Part shown: positions 9,341 to 16,916 of the stretch, piece by piece
How positions within the stretch are numbered: the first letter of the stretch is position 1
How the letters are laid out: each line of letters begins with the position of its first letter
NCBI RefSeq assembly: GCF_004514425.2
Contig: NZ_MYFN02000002.1
Location: 599,495-663,494 of the forward strand
DNA: 64,000 nucleotides
Direction of reading: 5' to 3'
DNA from: Shinella sumterensis
GTDB taxonomy: Bacteria > Pseudomonadota > Alphaproteobacteria > Rhizobiales > Rhizobiaceae
Translations under genes and position numbers: made by a program
The notes under the pieces: model-generated
Databases searched by the model: none
Seen by the model: only the letters and a program-made list of their open reading frames with translations
Told to the model about the DNA's origin: nothing

Positions 9341-9373
9341 AAAACGCCCGCGTGCTGCGACGCGGGCGTTTTC
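9341..9373 (-). terminator. intrinsic terminator of the OYE/arsR operon
   Basis: AAAACGCCCGCGT (9341-9353) pairs with ACGCGGGCGTTTT (9360-9372). On the minus strand the stem is followed by CTTTTTGCG. It lies 57 bases after the old-yellow-enzyme stop and before the chaA start. Confidence 0.8.
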
Positions 9374-9429
9374 TCGTGGGTGAATGACGGGCCAGAGGAC
9401 GTTGGCCCTCCAGTTATGGCCTCAACCGG

Positions 9430-10551
9430 TCAGGCGACGTTTTCCAGCGCCGGATAGTCGGTGTAGCCCTTCGCGCCGCCACCGTAGAAGGTATCCTTGT
9501 CCGGCGCGTTGAGAACCGTGTCGTTCCTCAGGCGCGTCACAAGGTCGGGGTTGGAGATGAAGAGCTTGCCGAAAGCGACGAGGTCTGCCTTGCCCTCCTC
9601 GATCGCATCGATGGCCATTTCGCGGTTATAGCCGTTGTTGACCATCCAGGCCGCCGTGCCGCCCGCGGCCCGGTAGGCGGCGCGCAGCGCGTCGTAATCG
9701 AACGGGGCGTCACCCTGCTGGAAATCGCGCGGACCGCCCGTGGCCCCCTCGATGACGTGGATATAGGCGAGGCCGTGGCGCGCGAGCCCTTCGACGACAT
9801 GGGTGAAGAGCGTCTGCGGCGCCGGATCGAAGACGTCGTTGGCGGGCGTCACCGGCGAGATGCGGATGGCGGTGCGCCCGGCGCCGATTTCGGAGGCGAT
9901 GGCATCGACCACCTCGAAGAGGAAGCGGGCACGGTTTTCGATCGAGCCGCCGTAGTCGTCATCGCGCTGGTTGCTGCCCGAGCGCAGGAACTGATCGATC
10001 AGGTAGCCGTTGGCGGCGTGGATCTCGACGCCGTCGAAGCCGGCTTCGATCGAGGCGCGGGCGGCGCGGCGGTAGTCTTCCACGATGCCGGCGATCTCTT
10101 CGTGGGCAAGCGCCCGGGGCTCGGATGTCTCGGCGAAGGAGCCGCTGCCGTCGGCATTGATGAGGTAGGTCTTCGACTTGGCCTGGATGGCGGAGGGGGC
10201 GACCGGCTTGCCGCCGTTCGGCTGCAGGCTGTCATGGGAGACGCGACCGACATGCCACATTTGCACGACGATCTTGCCGCCGGACTTGTGCACGGCATCC
10301 GTGACCTGGCGCCAGCCGGCAAGCGCTTCCGGCGTGTAGAGGCCCGGCACGTCGGCATAACCCTGGCCCTGCTGGCTGATCGGCGTGCCTTCGGTGATGA
10401 TGAGGCCTGCCGATGCGCGCTGCTCGTAATAGGCGGCGTTGAGCGTGTTCGGCACCGCGCCCGGAGAGCGGTTGCGCGTCAGCGGCGCCATGACGATACG
10501 GTTGGCAAGCTGGATGTCGCCGATCTTGATAGGGTCGAAGAGCGAGGTCAT
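9430..10551 (-). CDS. old yellow enzyme, NADPH-dependent alkene reductase (NemA-like)
   Basis: A 373-residue FMN TIM-barrel. Features include NRIVMAPLTRNRS near the N-terminus, the catalytic-site EIHAANGYLIDQFL with the His/Asn pair of OYEs, SNQRDDDYGGSIENRARFL, and the phosphate-binding VAFGKLFISNPDLV near the C-terminus. The family reduces activated C=C bonds and nitro groups of electrophiles with NADPH. Its ATG overlaps the stop of the upstream arsR-type gene (ATGA), so both are co-transcribed and the regulator probably controls the enzyme in response to a reactive electrophile. An intrinsic terminator follows. Confidence 0.9.
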   Translation of the reverse strand: MTSLFDPIKIGDIQLANRIVMAPLTRNRSPGAVPNTLNAAYYEQRASAGLIITEGTPISQQGQGYADVPGLYTPEALAGWRQVTDAVHKSGGKIVVQMWHVGRVSHDSLQPNGGKPVAPSAIQAKSKTYLINADGSGSFAETSEPRALAHEEIAGIVEDYRRAARASIEAGFDGVEIHAANGYLIDQFLRSGSNQRDDDYGGSIENRARFLFEVVDAIASEIGAGRTAIRISPVTPANDVFDPAPQTLFTHVVEGLARHGLAYIHVIEGATGGPRDFQQGDAPFDYDALRAAYRAAGGTAAWMVNNGYNREMAIDAIEEGKADLVAFGKLFISNPDLVTRLRNDTVLNAPDKDTFYGGGAKGYTDYPALENVA

Positions 10552-10892
10552 GGAGTATCCTTTTTCTGGCTGGATGCCGGCTCGAGAGTGCTGTTGATGT
10601 GGTGGAGAAACGCCGCGATCTTGTCTTCGTCGCGTCTGAAGAACACCCACTGGCCGACCTTGCGCGTCGTCACGAGACCGGCGCGCTGCAATGTGGCGAG
10701 ATGGGCGGAAACGGTGGATTGCGAAAGATCGCAGCGCTTTTCGATCTGTCCGGCGCAGACGCCGAAATCCAGCGGATGCTCCTGACCGGCGAAATAGGCC
10801 TGCGGCTCCTTCAGCCAGGCAAGGATCTCCAGCCGCGTGGGATGGGCAAGCGCCTTCAGGATCTCGTCTGTGTCGGTTTCGGGGGCGGTCAT
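10548..10892 (-). CDS. ArsR-family transcriptional regulator
   Basis: A 114-residue winged-helix protein: EILKALAHPTRLEILAWL near residues 10-27 (ArsR signature), recognition helix CDLSQSTVSAHLATLQRAGLV near 58-78, then the wing TRKVGQWVFFRRDE. Cysteines in VCAGQIEKRCD are placed where metal- or thiol-sensing residues occur in some ArsR proteins. It overlaps the old-yellow-enzyme start by four bases and is the first gene of that operon. The start at 10892 is set by the domain beginning; the open frame upstream runs into the AbcR2 region and is not protein-coding. Confidence 0.85.
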   Translation of the reverse strand: MTAPETDTDEILKALAHPTRLEILAWLKEPQAYFAGQEHPLDFGVCAGQIEKRCDLSQSTVSAHLATLQRAGLVTTRKVGQWVFFRRDEDKIAAFLHHINSTLEPASSQKKDTP

Positions 10893-10980
10893 GCCTGTTG
10901 CGTCCGATCGGTGTATATCGCTTTTATCCGATATTGGGATCGTGTTTGCGCGATACAAGGGGCAGGACGAGGGGCAGGGC

Positions 10981-11098
10981 AAAAAAAGAGGGCCACAAGC
11001 ATAAGCCTGGGCCCTGCAAAGTTTGAAGGTCAAGAACCTCCAGAGGGGAACAGCCAGCGCGCGGTACTGGGAGGAGAAAGACCGCAAGTGCGTTGGCT
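10981..11098 (-). ncRNA. abcR2: AbcR2-type trans-acting sRNA (alpha-r15 family)
   Basis: One of two homologous minus-strand elements between arsR and lsrB. Promoter TTGAAG-N17-CATATT predicts a start near 11098. The 3' end is an intrinsic terminator: GGCCC (11014-11010) pairs with GGGCC (10994-10990), followed by seven T residues. Blocks shared with the neighbour copy include CTCCTCCCAGT, an anti-Shine-Dalgarno single-stranded motif, and GTTCCCCTCTGGAGG. In rhizobia and Brucella the tandem AbcR1/AbcR2 RNAs repress many ABC-transporter mRNAs with Hfq and sit beside this LysR gene. The predicted length of about 115 nt fits. Which copy is AbcR1 or AbcR2 is inferred from position. Confidence 0.85.
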
Positions 11099-11104
11099 GA
11101 GATG

Positions 11105-11133
11105 AATATGGGGCAGCGCTTGCGTTTCTTCAA
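11105..11133 (-). promoter_or_regulatory. promoter of AbcR2
   Basis: On the minus strand TTGAAG (11133-11128) is separated by 17 bases from CATATT (11110-11105). This sets the transcription start near 11098, consistent with an RNA of about 115 nt. Confidence 0.65.
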
Positions 11134-11145
11134 GGCAAACGCGTG

Positions 11146-11167
11146 CCAAGTTTTGCGAGAAACTTGG
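11146..11167. promoter_or_regulatory. palindromic candidate LsrB/VtlR-binding site
   Basis: CCAAGTTT (11146-11153) and AAACTTGG (11160-11167) form a perfect 8-bp inverted repeat with a six-base spacer. Its centre lies about 58 bases upstream of the predicted AbcR2 start, where LysR-type activators usually bind. In Brucella the adjacent LysR protein VtlR is reported to activate abcR2. The same palindrome is absent upstream of AbcR1. The assignment is inference. Confidence 0.5.
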
Positions 11168-11193
11168 AAATTCCAACTTGGTTAATGAAAGGC

Positions 11194-11314
11194 AAAAAAA
11201 GAGGGCCACAAGATCAACTTGGGCCCTTTATAGTTTTGAAGGTAATAAAACCTCCAGAGGGGAACAGCTGGTGCGGTGGCACTGGGAGGAAAAAGCCACC
11301 GAAATGCATCAGCT
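11194..11314 (-). ncRNA. abcR1: AbcR1-type trans-acting sRNA (alpha-r15 family)
   Basis: The second tandem copy, next to lsrB. Promoter TTGCCG-N17-CATATC predicts a start near 11314, giving about 120 nt. The terminator is GGGCC...GGCCC followed by T7 at 11200-11194. It shares the CCTCCCAGT anti-Shine-Dalgarno motif, GTTCCCCTCTGGAGG and the whole terminator with the copy at 10981-11098, while the 5' third and the loop between the blocks differ. In Sinorhizobium the AbcR1 copy lies next to lsrB, which is the basis for this name. Confidence 0.85.
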
Positions 11315-11320
11315 GGGCGC

Positions 11321-11349
11321 GATATGATGGTTTTTTGAGCAAGCGGCAA
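11321..11349 (-). promoter_or_regulatory. promoter of AbcR1
   Basis: On the minus strand TTGCCG (11349-11344), 17 bases, then CATATC (11326-11321). The spacing equals that of the AbcR2 promoter. A different palindrome, TGCATG-N5-CATGCA, lies upstream at 11360-11376. Confidence 0.6.
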
Positions 11350-11393
11350 CCATTTTATGTGCATGCCAGCCATGCATGAGGCGCAGGTCTTGC

Positions 11394-12302
11394 TCAGAAG
11401 TTCCAGTTGCGCGCCTTGGCGACGATGAAATCCCTGAAAACCTTGAGTTTCGCCGAGTTTTTCATTTCACTTGGATAGCAGAAATAGGTGTCGAAGGAGG
11501 GAATATCCGCGCTCAGCGGAAGCTGAAGCAGCCCCGGGTCGCGTCCGACGATGTAATCGGGAAGCATTGCGACGCCTATACCCAGCAGGCAGGCGCGCTT
11601 GATCGAGGTCTGGCTGTTGATTTGCAGGATGGAGGGGCGGGGATTGTCCGAATCACGCCCGGCGATCTCCAGCCAGTTGACGTCGAGCAGGTAGTTGGGT
11701 GCCGGCTCGCCGAAGGTGATGATCCTGTGATTGTCGAGGTCGTCGATCGACTGCGGTTCGCCGTAGCGGTTGATGTAGGACGGCGCGGCATAGATATGCA
11801 TGTGCACCGTGAAGAGCCGCCGCTGGATGAGATCCGACTGCTGCGGTTCGCGCAGGCGGATGGCGCAGTCGGCGTGGCGCATGTTCACGTCCAGCTCCTC
11901 GTTGTCGAGGATGAGCTGGACCTGCATGTCGGGATAGAGCGCGAGGAATTCCTGCACCTTGTCGGTCAGCCAGCCCTGACCGAGGCCGACGGTCGTGGTG
12001 ATGCGCAGCTTGCCGCTCGGCTTTTCGGTGTTTTCCGTCAGCTGGACGCGCACGCCTTCGAGCTTCATCAGCACGTCGTGCGCGGTGCGATAGAGGATTT
12101 CGCCCTGCTCGGTGAGGATCAGCCCGCGCGCATGGCGGTGGAACAGCTTGATGCCGACATCCTGCTCCAGCGCACTGACCTGCCGGCTGATGGCCGATTG
12201 AGACAGGTGCAGCTTGTCCGCCGCATGCGTGAACGAGCCGGCCTCGGCCGCGGCGTGAAATATCCGCAGCTTGTCCCAATCGAGCGGCATTCTATCCCCC
12301 AT
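11394..12302 (-). CDS. lsrB: LysR-family regulator LsrB/VtlR
   Basis: A 302-residue LysR protein. The N-terminal winged HTH (WDKLRIFHAAAEAGSFTHAADKLHLSQSAISRQVSALE) covers residues 7-65; the periplasmic-binding-like effector domain covers about 95-300. I recognise it as LsrB of Sinorhizobium/Agrobacterium and VtlR of Brucella from its sequence and its position between the AbcR sRNAs and trxB. LsrB affects symbiosis, oxidative-stress genes and lipopolysaccharide; VtlR activates abcR2. Cysteines are visible in HADCAIR, KRACLLG and YFCYP. The start at 12302 has AGGAGG five bases away; the homologous start four codons later also has GGGGA. Confidence 0.92.
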   Translation of the reverse strand: MGDRMPLDWDKLRIFHAAAEAGSFTHAADKLHLSQSAISRQVSALEQDVGIKLFHRHARGLILTEQGEILYRTAHDVLMKLEGVRVQLTENTEKPSGKLRITTTVGLGQGWLTDKVQEFLALYPDMQVQLILDNEELDVNMRHADCAIRLREPQQSDLIQRRLFTVHMHIYAAPSYINRYGEPQSIDDLDNHRIITFGEPAPNYLLDVNWLEIAGRDSDNPRPSILQINSQTSIKRACLLGIGVAMLPDYIVGRDPGLLQLPLSADIPSFDTYFCYPSEMKNSAKLKVFRDFIVAKARNWNF

Positions 12303-12403
12303 AAGTCCCTCCTGCGGGCAGACGACGTCTCCCGCTCGGTCGCTGATTCAACTGTTCCCACGTGGGAGGTCGGGTGGTGCCCGCCTCCCTTGGTTGGCGG
12401 CTT

Positions 12404-13393
12404 CTACTCGGCCGCAATTGCGACAGGCATATGACCTGCAAGGTACTTTTCGGTTTCCAGGGCGGCCATGCAGCCCATCCCGGCGGCCGTCACGGCCTGG
12501 CGATAGATGTCGTCGGTGACGTCGCCTGCGGCAAAAACGCCCGGCACGTCCGTCGCCGTGGAATCGGGTGCGGTCCACAGGTAGCCGTTCGGCTTCAGGC
12601 GCAGCTTGCCCTTGAAGAGTTCGACGGCCGGCGCATGGCCGATCGCCACGAAGACACCGTCGGTCGCCATGTCACTGATGTCGCCCGTCTTGACGTTGCG
12701 CAGGCGCACGCCGTTGACGGAGGCCGGCATCGGCGGCTTGGGGTCCGCGCCGAGATATTCCAGAACCTCGTGGTCCCAGACGATCCTGACGTTCTCCTTG
12801 GCGAAGAGGCGCTCCTGCAGGATGCGCTCGGCCCGGAAGGTGTCGCGGCGGTGCACGACGGTCACGGTTTTTGCGAGGTTGGCGAGGTAGAGCGCTTCTT
12901 CCACGGCCGAGTTGCCGCCGCCCACGACGATGACGTCCTTGTTGCGGTAGAAGAAGCCGTCGCAGGTCGCGCAGGCAGAAACGCCGAAGCCCATGAACTT
13001 GTGTTCGGTCTCGATGCCCAGCCACTTGGCCTTGGCGCCGGTGGCGATGATCAGCGCGTCGGCGGTCCATTGGGTGCCGCTGTCGGTGGAGATGCGGAAG
13101 GGGCGCACGTCGAGGTCGACATTGGTCACGAGGTCGTTGACGATCTCGGCGCCGACATGGCTCGCCTGCTTGAGCATCTGCTCCATCATCCACGGGCCCT
13201 GCACCGGATCGGCATAGCCCGGATAGTTTTCCACATCCGTGGTGATCATCAGCTGGCCGCCCTGTTCCATGCCGGCGATCAGCACGGGTTCCAGCATGGC
13301 GCGGGCCGTGTAGATGGCGGCGGTGTAGCCGGCGGGGCCGGAGCCGATGATCAGCACCTTGACGTGGCGCGAATTCGCGGAGGCGGCGGACAT
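12404..13393 (-). CDS. trxB: thioredoxin reductase
   Basis: A 329-residue FAD/NADPH two-domain reductase. The FAD site GSGPAGYTAAIYTARAML is near residue 17, the redox-active CATCDG motif near 146 (SACATCDGFFYRN), the NADPH-binding GGGNSAVEEALYL near 164, and the second FAD motif GVFAAGDVTDDIYRQAVTAAG near 288. It reduces thioredoxin in the cytoplasm. The start at 13393 has a GGAAGGAACG site. It lies upstream of lsrB on the same strand with a 101-base gap; this trxB-lsrB order is conserved in Sinorhizobium. Confidence 0.95.
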   Translation of the reverse strand: MSAASANSRHVKVLIIGSGPAGYTAAIYTARAMLEPVLIAGMEQGGQLMITTDVENYPGYADPVQGPWMMEQMLKQASHVGAEIVNDLVTNVDLDVRPFRISTDSGTQWTADALIIATGAKAKWLGIETEHKFMGFGVSACATCDGFFYRNKDVIVVGGGNSAVEEALYLANLAKTVTVVHRRDTFRAERILQERLFAKENVRIVWDHEVLEYLGADPKPPMPASVNGVRLRNVKTGDISDMATDGVFVAIGHAPAVELFKGKLRLKPNGYLWTAPDSTATDVPGVFAAGDVTDDIYRQAVTAAGMGCMAALETEKYLAGHMPVAIAAE

Positions 13394-13645
13394 GGTCGTT
13401 CCTTCCGGGGCGTTCTGCCCCAATCGGCCCGCCGCGCGGCGTCGTCGCGCAGGCCAAGGCCAGCATTATCGATGTTCAGCTCTCATTTATGAGGGGACTG
13501 CCGCGAGTTTCAAGTGCGCGCGGGCCGTTGCCAACAAGCAAGCGGACCCCCGTGACATATTTGTGCCTCTTGCAGTAACAATGTTGCGCTGTTGCGCCGA
13601 TTCGGATCACTTCCGGTCGCCCTCCCGAAAGGTCTGTAAATTTCC

Positions 13646-14113
13646 ATGTTTCGTGCCGAACTCGATGCCATCGACATCCGTATCCTGAAGGAGCTTCAGG
13701 CGGATGGCCGGATGACCAATGTGGAGCTTGCCGCGCGCGCCGGCATTTCCGCGCCACCCTGCCTGCGCCGCGTGCGCAAGCTGGAGGAGGCAGGCATCAT
13801 CGAGGGCTATACGGCGCTCCTGAACGCGCCGGCGCTCGGCTACGATCTCGTCGCCTTCTGCATGGTCGGGCTCAAGCACCAGTCGGAAGCCAATCTCAAG
13901 GCCTTCGCGGCGGCCACCGGCGAATGGCCGATGGTGCGGCAGGCCTGGATGGTGTCCGGCGACAGCGATTACCTGCTGCATTGCGTGGCGGAAAACCTCA
14001 CCCGCTTCCAGGATTTCGTCATCGAGGAACTGACCGCGAATGCGCAGGTCGATACGGTGCGCACCATGCTGACGATCCGCCAGGTCAAGAAGGTCGGACT
14101 GGTTGCGCTTTAA
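13646..14113 (+). CDS. Lrp/AsnC-family transcriptional regulator
   Basis: A 155-residue protein with an N-terminal AsnC-type HTH (AIDIRILKELQADGRMTNVELAARAGISAPPCLRRVRKLEEAGII, residues 7-52) and a C-terminal RAM/AsnC ligand-binding domain (about 65-150, with SGDSDYLLHCVA). It probably binds an amino acid and regulates amino acid metabolism or a neighbouring gene; the target is unknown. It is transcribed divergently from trxB across a 252-base gap and ends six bases before the convergent lpsB stop. Confidence 0.87.
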   Translation: MFRAELDAIDIRILKELQADGRMTNVELAARAGISAPPCLRRVRKLEEAGIIEGYTALLNAPALGYDLVAFCMVGLKHQSEANLKAFAAATGEWPMVRQAWMVSGDSDYLLHCVAENLTRFQDFVIEELTANAQVDTVRTMLTIRQVKKVGLVAL

Positions 14114-14119
14114 GCCCGC

Positions 14120-15187
14120 TCAACGCCCGATCGCGCGGGCATAGACTTCGCCCAGCCGCCGGGCTTCGTTCTCGATCGCAAAATGGGTCGCGACATGGTG
14201 TCGTGCCCGTTCGCCGGCGGCCTCACGGCGGGCATCGTCGTCCATCAGGGCCGCAGCCGCCGAGGTCATCGCCGACAGATCATTTGCGGCGATGAGCGTG
14301 CCGGTCTCGTCCGCGCCGCGCACGATCTGCTCGCTGAAGGCCCCCACATCCGTCGCGACGACGGGAACGCCGCTTGCCATCGCCTCGAGCGGGGTGAGGC
14401 CGAACCCTTCCCATCGCTGTGGCGCGATGAACAGATCCAGCGCCCGGTACCAGTCATTGATATTGGTGTGCTCGCCGATGAAGAGGATGCGGTCGGACAG
14501 GCCGGCATTCTCGACCTTGCGCTTCAGTTCCGCCTCGAAGGCGGCGTGCTGCGGCGTGGTCCGGCCCGCGACGATGGCCGACCAGGCTGGCCGTTGCGGC
14601 AGCAGCGCGATCATCGCATCGACGAAGAGGTCGGTGCCCTTCTGGTGGCGCACGCGGCCGAAGCAGCCGACGAATTTCCGGCTTCCATCCAGTCCGCAGG
14701 CCTTCTTTGCCGCGGCCTTGTCGGCCGGCGGCGAGAAACGGGCGATATCGATGCCGTGCAGGACGACGGTATTGGGGACACGCAGATAGGACGCCGTCTT
14801 TTCACTGGTCGCGACGACCGCATCCATCTTCGAGACGAGGAAACGGGTCCAGCCGCTGTGGGCACGCTGCGAGGCGGAAGTGAAGACCAGCCTGAGCTTC
14901 ATGCGCAACAGATCGCGCATCAGAATGCCCGGCAGCATTTCGAGATTGCGCCGGGCGTGCCAGACACGGAACGGCTTCTGCGCCGGCGCCTTCCAGAGGG
15001 AAAGAAGGTGGCGCCAGCGCATCGACGGCAGGCTGGCGGGCAAGCCAGGCCCGAGGGTGGAAACCTTCTGGCCGAGCCGGTTCTGTACGGGGACAAGCTG
15101 GATGATCGTGGACGTCACGCCGGACAGCCGCCGCTTGAAGTTCGGCGCGATGACCTCGACGTCCTGCATGTCCTTTATGTATGCCAT
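14120..15187 (-). CDS. lpsB: LPS core glycosyltransferase (GT4 family)
   Basis: A 355-residue GT-B glycosyltransferase. The N-terminal half contains VWHARRNLEMLPGILMRDLL; the C-terminal nucleotide-sugar domain has the GCFGRVRHQKGTDLFVDAM segment near residue 190 and the EX7E motif in EGFGLTPLEAMASGVPVVATDVGAFSE near 280. Sequence and position directly after greA fit LpsB of Sinorhizobium, which adds a sugar to the lipopolysaccharide core at the cytoplasmic face. It starts 12 bases after the greA stop and is probably co-transcribed. The ATG at 15187 lacks a clear ribosome site; 15169 is an alternative. Confidence 0.87.
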   Translation of the reverse strand: MAYIKDMQDVEVIAPNFKRRLSGVTSTIIQLVPVQNRLGQKVSTLGPGLPASLPSMRWRHLLSLWKAPAQKPFRVWHARRNLEMLPGILMRDLLRMKLRLVFTSASQRAHSGWTRFLVSKMDAVVATSEKTASYLRVPNTVVLHGIDIARFSPPADKAAAKKACGLDGSRKFVGCFGRVRHQKGTDLFVDAMIALLPQRPAWSAIVAGRTTPQHAAFEAELKRKVENAGLSDRILFIGEHTNINDWYRALDLFIAPQRWEGFGLTPLEAMASGVPVVATDVGAFSEQIVRGADETGTLIAANDLSAMTSAAAALMDDDARREAAGERARHHVATHFAIENEARRLGEVYARAIGR

Positions 15188-15198
15188 GGAGGGAGGGT

Positions 15199-15675
15199 TC
15201 AGCCCCAGGTCACGGCGAGGATTTCGTAGGCCTTGGCGCCGCCTGGAGCGTTCACCTCGATCGAGTCGCCGACTTCCTTGCCGATGAGGGCGCGGGCGAT
15301 GGGCGAGGAGATGGAAATGCGGCCCTGCTTCACATCGGCTTCCTGGTCGCCGACGATCTGGTAGACCTTTTCCTCCTCGGTATCCTCGTCGACGAGCTTC
15401 ACCCGTGCGCCGAACTTGATCTTGTCGCCGGACATCTTGGAGAGGTCGATGACCTCGGCGCGGGCGACGAAATCCTCCAGCTCCGTGATGCGGCCTTCAT
15501 TGTGGCTCTGGGCTTCCTTGGCCGCGTGGTACTCGGCGTTTTCCGACAGGTCGCCATGGGCGCGCGCCTCGGCAATCGCTTCAATGATTCGCGGACGCTC
15601 TTCCTGCTGACGCCAGCGCAGTTCCTCCTGCAGCTTGACGAAACCGCCCTGAGTCATCGGCACCTTTTCAACCAT
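15199..15675 (-). CDS. greA: transcription elongation factor GreA
   Basis: A 158-residue protein with the family layout: an N-terminal coiled coil (about 1-75) whose tip carries the conserved acidic pair in [15 protein letters not shown], and a C-terminal FKBP-like domain with [18 protein letters not shown]. It stimulates cleavage of backtracked RNA by RNA polymerase. The start at 15675 ([11 protein letters not shown]) is the family start. A hairpin-plus-T-run terminator lies in its probable leader (15728-15766). lpsB follows in the same orientation. Confidence 0.95.
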   Translation of the reverse strand: MVEKVPMTQGGFVKLQEELRWRQQEERPRIIEAIAEARAHGDLSENAEYHAAKEAQSHNEGRITELEDFVARAEVIDLSKMSGDKIKFGARVKLVDEDTEEEKVYQIVGDQEADVKQGRISISSPIARALIGKEVGDSIEVNAPGGAKAYEILAVTWG

Positions 15676-15727
15676 TTTTATCCCGTCCTTCAGAGTGCAC
15701 CACGCGGATTTCGACCCGCGTGAACGC

Positions 15728-15766
15728 AAAAGAAAACGGTCTCCGGAGAGGAATCCCCGGAACCGT
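15728..15766 (-). terminator. terminator hairpin within the probable greA leader
   Basis: On the minus strand ACGGTTCCGG (15766-15757) pairs with CCGGAGACCGT (15746-15736, one bulged G) and is followed by TTTCTTTTGCG. A -10-like TTATAA on the minus strand at 15792-15787 would place the transcription start near 15780, upstream of the hairpin. The hairpin would then lie in the greA leader and release an RNA of about 50 nt. Alternatively it is the terminator of an upstream minus-strand gene. Confidence 0.55.
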
Positions 15767-15850
15767 CTGAAACATTCGAACGCCCCTTATAACAGATTGC
15801 CTGTTCCGAAAGCCAGTTTTTTCGCCGCAGGGGGAAGACGTTCACCGGTC

Positions 15851-15875
15851 GGAACATTCGTGCAGGGCTTCCGTT
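15851..15875 (+). promoter_or_regulatory. EcfG (general stress sigma) promoter
   Basis: GGAAC (15851-15855), 16 bases, CGTT (15872-15875): an exact match to the alphaproteobacterial EcfG/RpoE2 promoter. It predicts transcription starting near 15881, followed by an AGGAGG ribosome site and the ATG at 15899. Confidence 0.75.
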
Positions 15876-15898
15876 AGCCGTTCAGGCAGGAGGCAACA

Positions 15899-16162
15899 AT
15901 GGCCATTGACGACACGATTCATCTGGAAGGCAGGATCAACGCACACAGGCGCCTGCTGGTGGAACTCATCTCCGTCATGGCCGCCATTCCCGCGGCGCGC
16001 GAGGCGCTTGTCGCCATGGCGCGCGACAATGAAACGGTCATCGACCACGAGGAGGATCCGGGCAGCGACCCCGATCCGGCCTTCGCCGCCCAGCAGATCG
16101 CCGATGACGAACTGCGCGCGATCCTCAAGGCGGCGATGGCGCGTCTCGAAACCAGATTGTGA
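15899..16162 (+). CDS. small acidic helical protein of a general-stress operon
   Basis: An 87-residue protein with AGGAGG nine bases before the start. It is predicted helical throughout and acidic in the middle (NETVIDHEEDPGSDPDP). It has no signal peptide or membrane span. No family recognised. It is the first gene of a three-gene operon: ten bases to the CsbD-like gene, which is followed by an SDR dehydrogenase. The GGAAC-N16-CGTT promoter 24 bases before the start codon places it in the general stress response. Confidence 0.75.
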   Translation: MAIDDTIHLEGRINAHRRLLVELISVMAAIPAAREALVAMARDNETVIDHEEDPGSDPDPAFAAQQIADDELRAILKAAMARLETRL

Positions 16163-16171
16163 GGAAAGACC

Positions 16172-16906
16172 ATGAGCGTGATGCACAAGATATCCGGTTA
16201 TTTCAAGCAACTCGCCGGCGAGGTTTCCGGCAGTCAGGCGCTGCATGACGAAGGCCGCCGCAAAGCGGGTTATCAGGAAAAGGATGAGCCGGCGGTTCCC
16301 GTGGTGCCCGTTGCCGGTTCCGGCAATGTGGTGTCCGCGCAGACAGGGCGCAGGACGACGGTCGAGGCCGATGCCGTTCCGCAGTTTGCCGTTTCGCAGG
16401 CGGGCGGCACCAATGACGGCGTTGTAAGCGCCAAGCCGCGCGTCATCACCGGCAGCGACGATGCGACGGCGCATCGCACGCCGCCCGGAACGCCGGCGCC
16501 GGATGCGGATTGGTCGGCCGGCTTCGACGAAAACGCACCGCGGCAGGATAGGGAAGCACCGGTTGCGGATTATTCCGATGTCGAGCAGCTGAAGCTCTAC
16601 CGGCTCGTCCCGGTCGCGGCGGCTTCCGACACCAACTGGGACAACGCGCCCAACCAGGGTGAAGTCGTGGTGCGCGCCCGCTCCAGCGGCGACGCGCGTG
16701 TCGTGGCGGCGGAAGCGGAGCTGGATTTCACTGAAATCGATGCGCTTCCCGGCGACGGCAATTCCACGACGTCGTCGAGCGCCTTCCGCAACGAGAAGCT
16801 CTACACCGTCATCGACGAGACGAACCCGTCCTATTCGGTCGACGGTCCGCGCGGGGTCGTCGACGGCACCGTCCGCGTCGACAATATCCGCCCCACCCAG
16901 CTTTGA
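16172..16906 (+). CDS. protein with CsbD-like N-terminus and unknown C-terminal region
   Basis: A 244-residue protein. Residues 1-33 (KISGYFKQLAGEVSGSQALHDEGRRKAG) resemble the repeat of CsbD/YjbJ stress proteins (K..AG.V.G...L..EG....G). Residues 35-140 are low-complexity, rich in Pro, Ala, Gly and Thr, and probably disordered. Residues 140-244 look more ordered, with beta-like segments (LKLYRLVPVAAASD, GEVVVRARSSGDARVVAAEAELDF, KLYTVIDET). There is no signal peptide. The function is unknown. It is the second gene of the EcfG-driven operon and is 11 bases from the SDR gene, so a role in desiccation, osmotic or stationary-phase survival is plausible. Confidence 0.75.
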   Translation: MSVMHKISGYFKQLAGEVSGSQALHDEGRRKAGYQEKDEPAVPVVPVAGSGNVVSAQTGRRTTVEADAVPQFAVSQAGGTNDGVVSAKPRVITGSDDATAHRTPPGTPAPDADWSAGFDENAPRQDREAPVADYSDVEQLKLYRLVPVAAASDTNWDNAPNQGEVVVRARSSGDARVVAAEAELDFTEIDALPGDGNSTTSSSAFRNEKLYTVIDETNPSYSVDGPRGVVDGTVRVDNIRPTQL

Positions 16907-16916
16907 GGAGGCTGTC

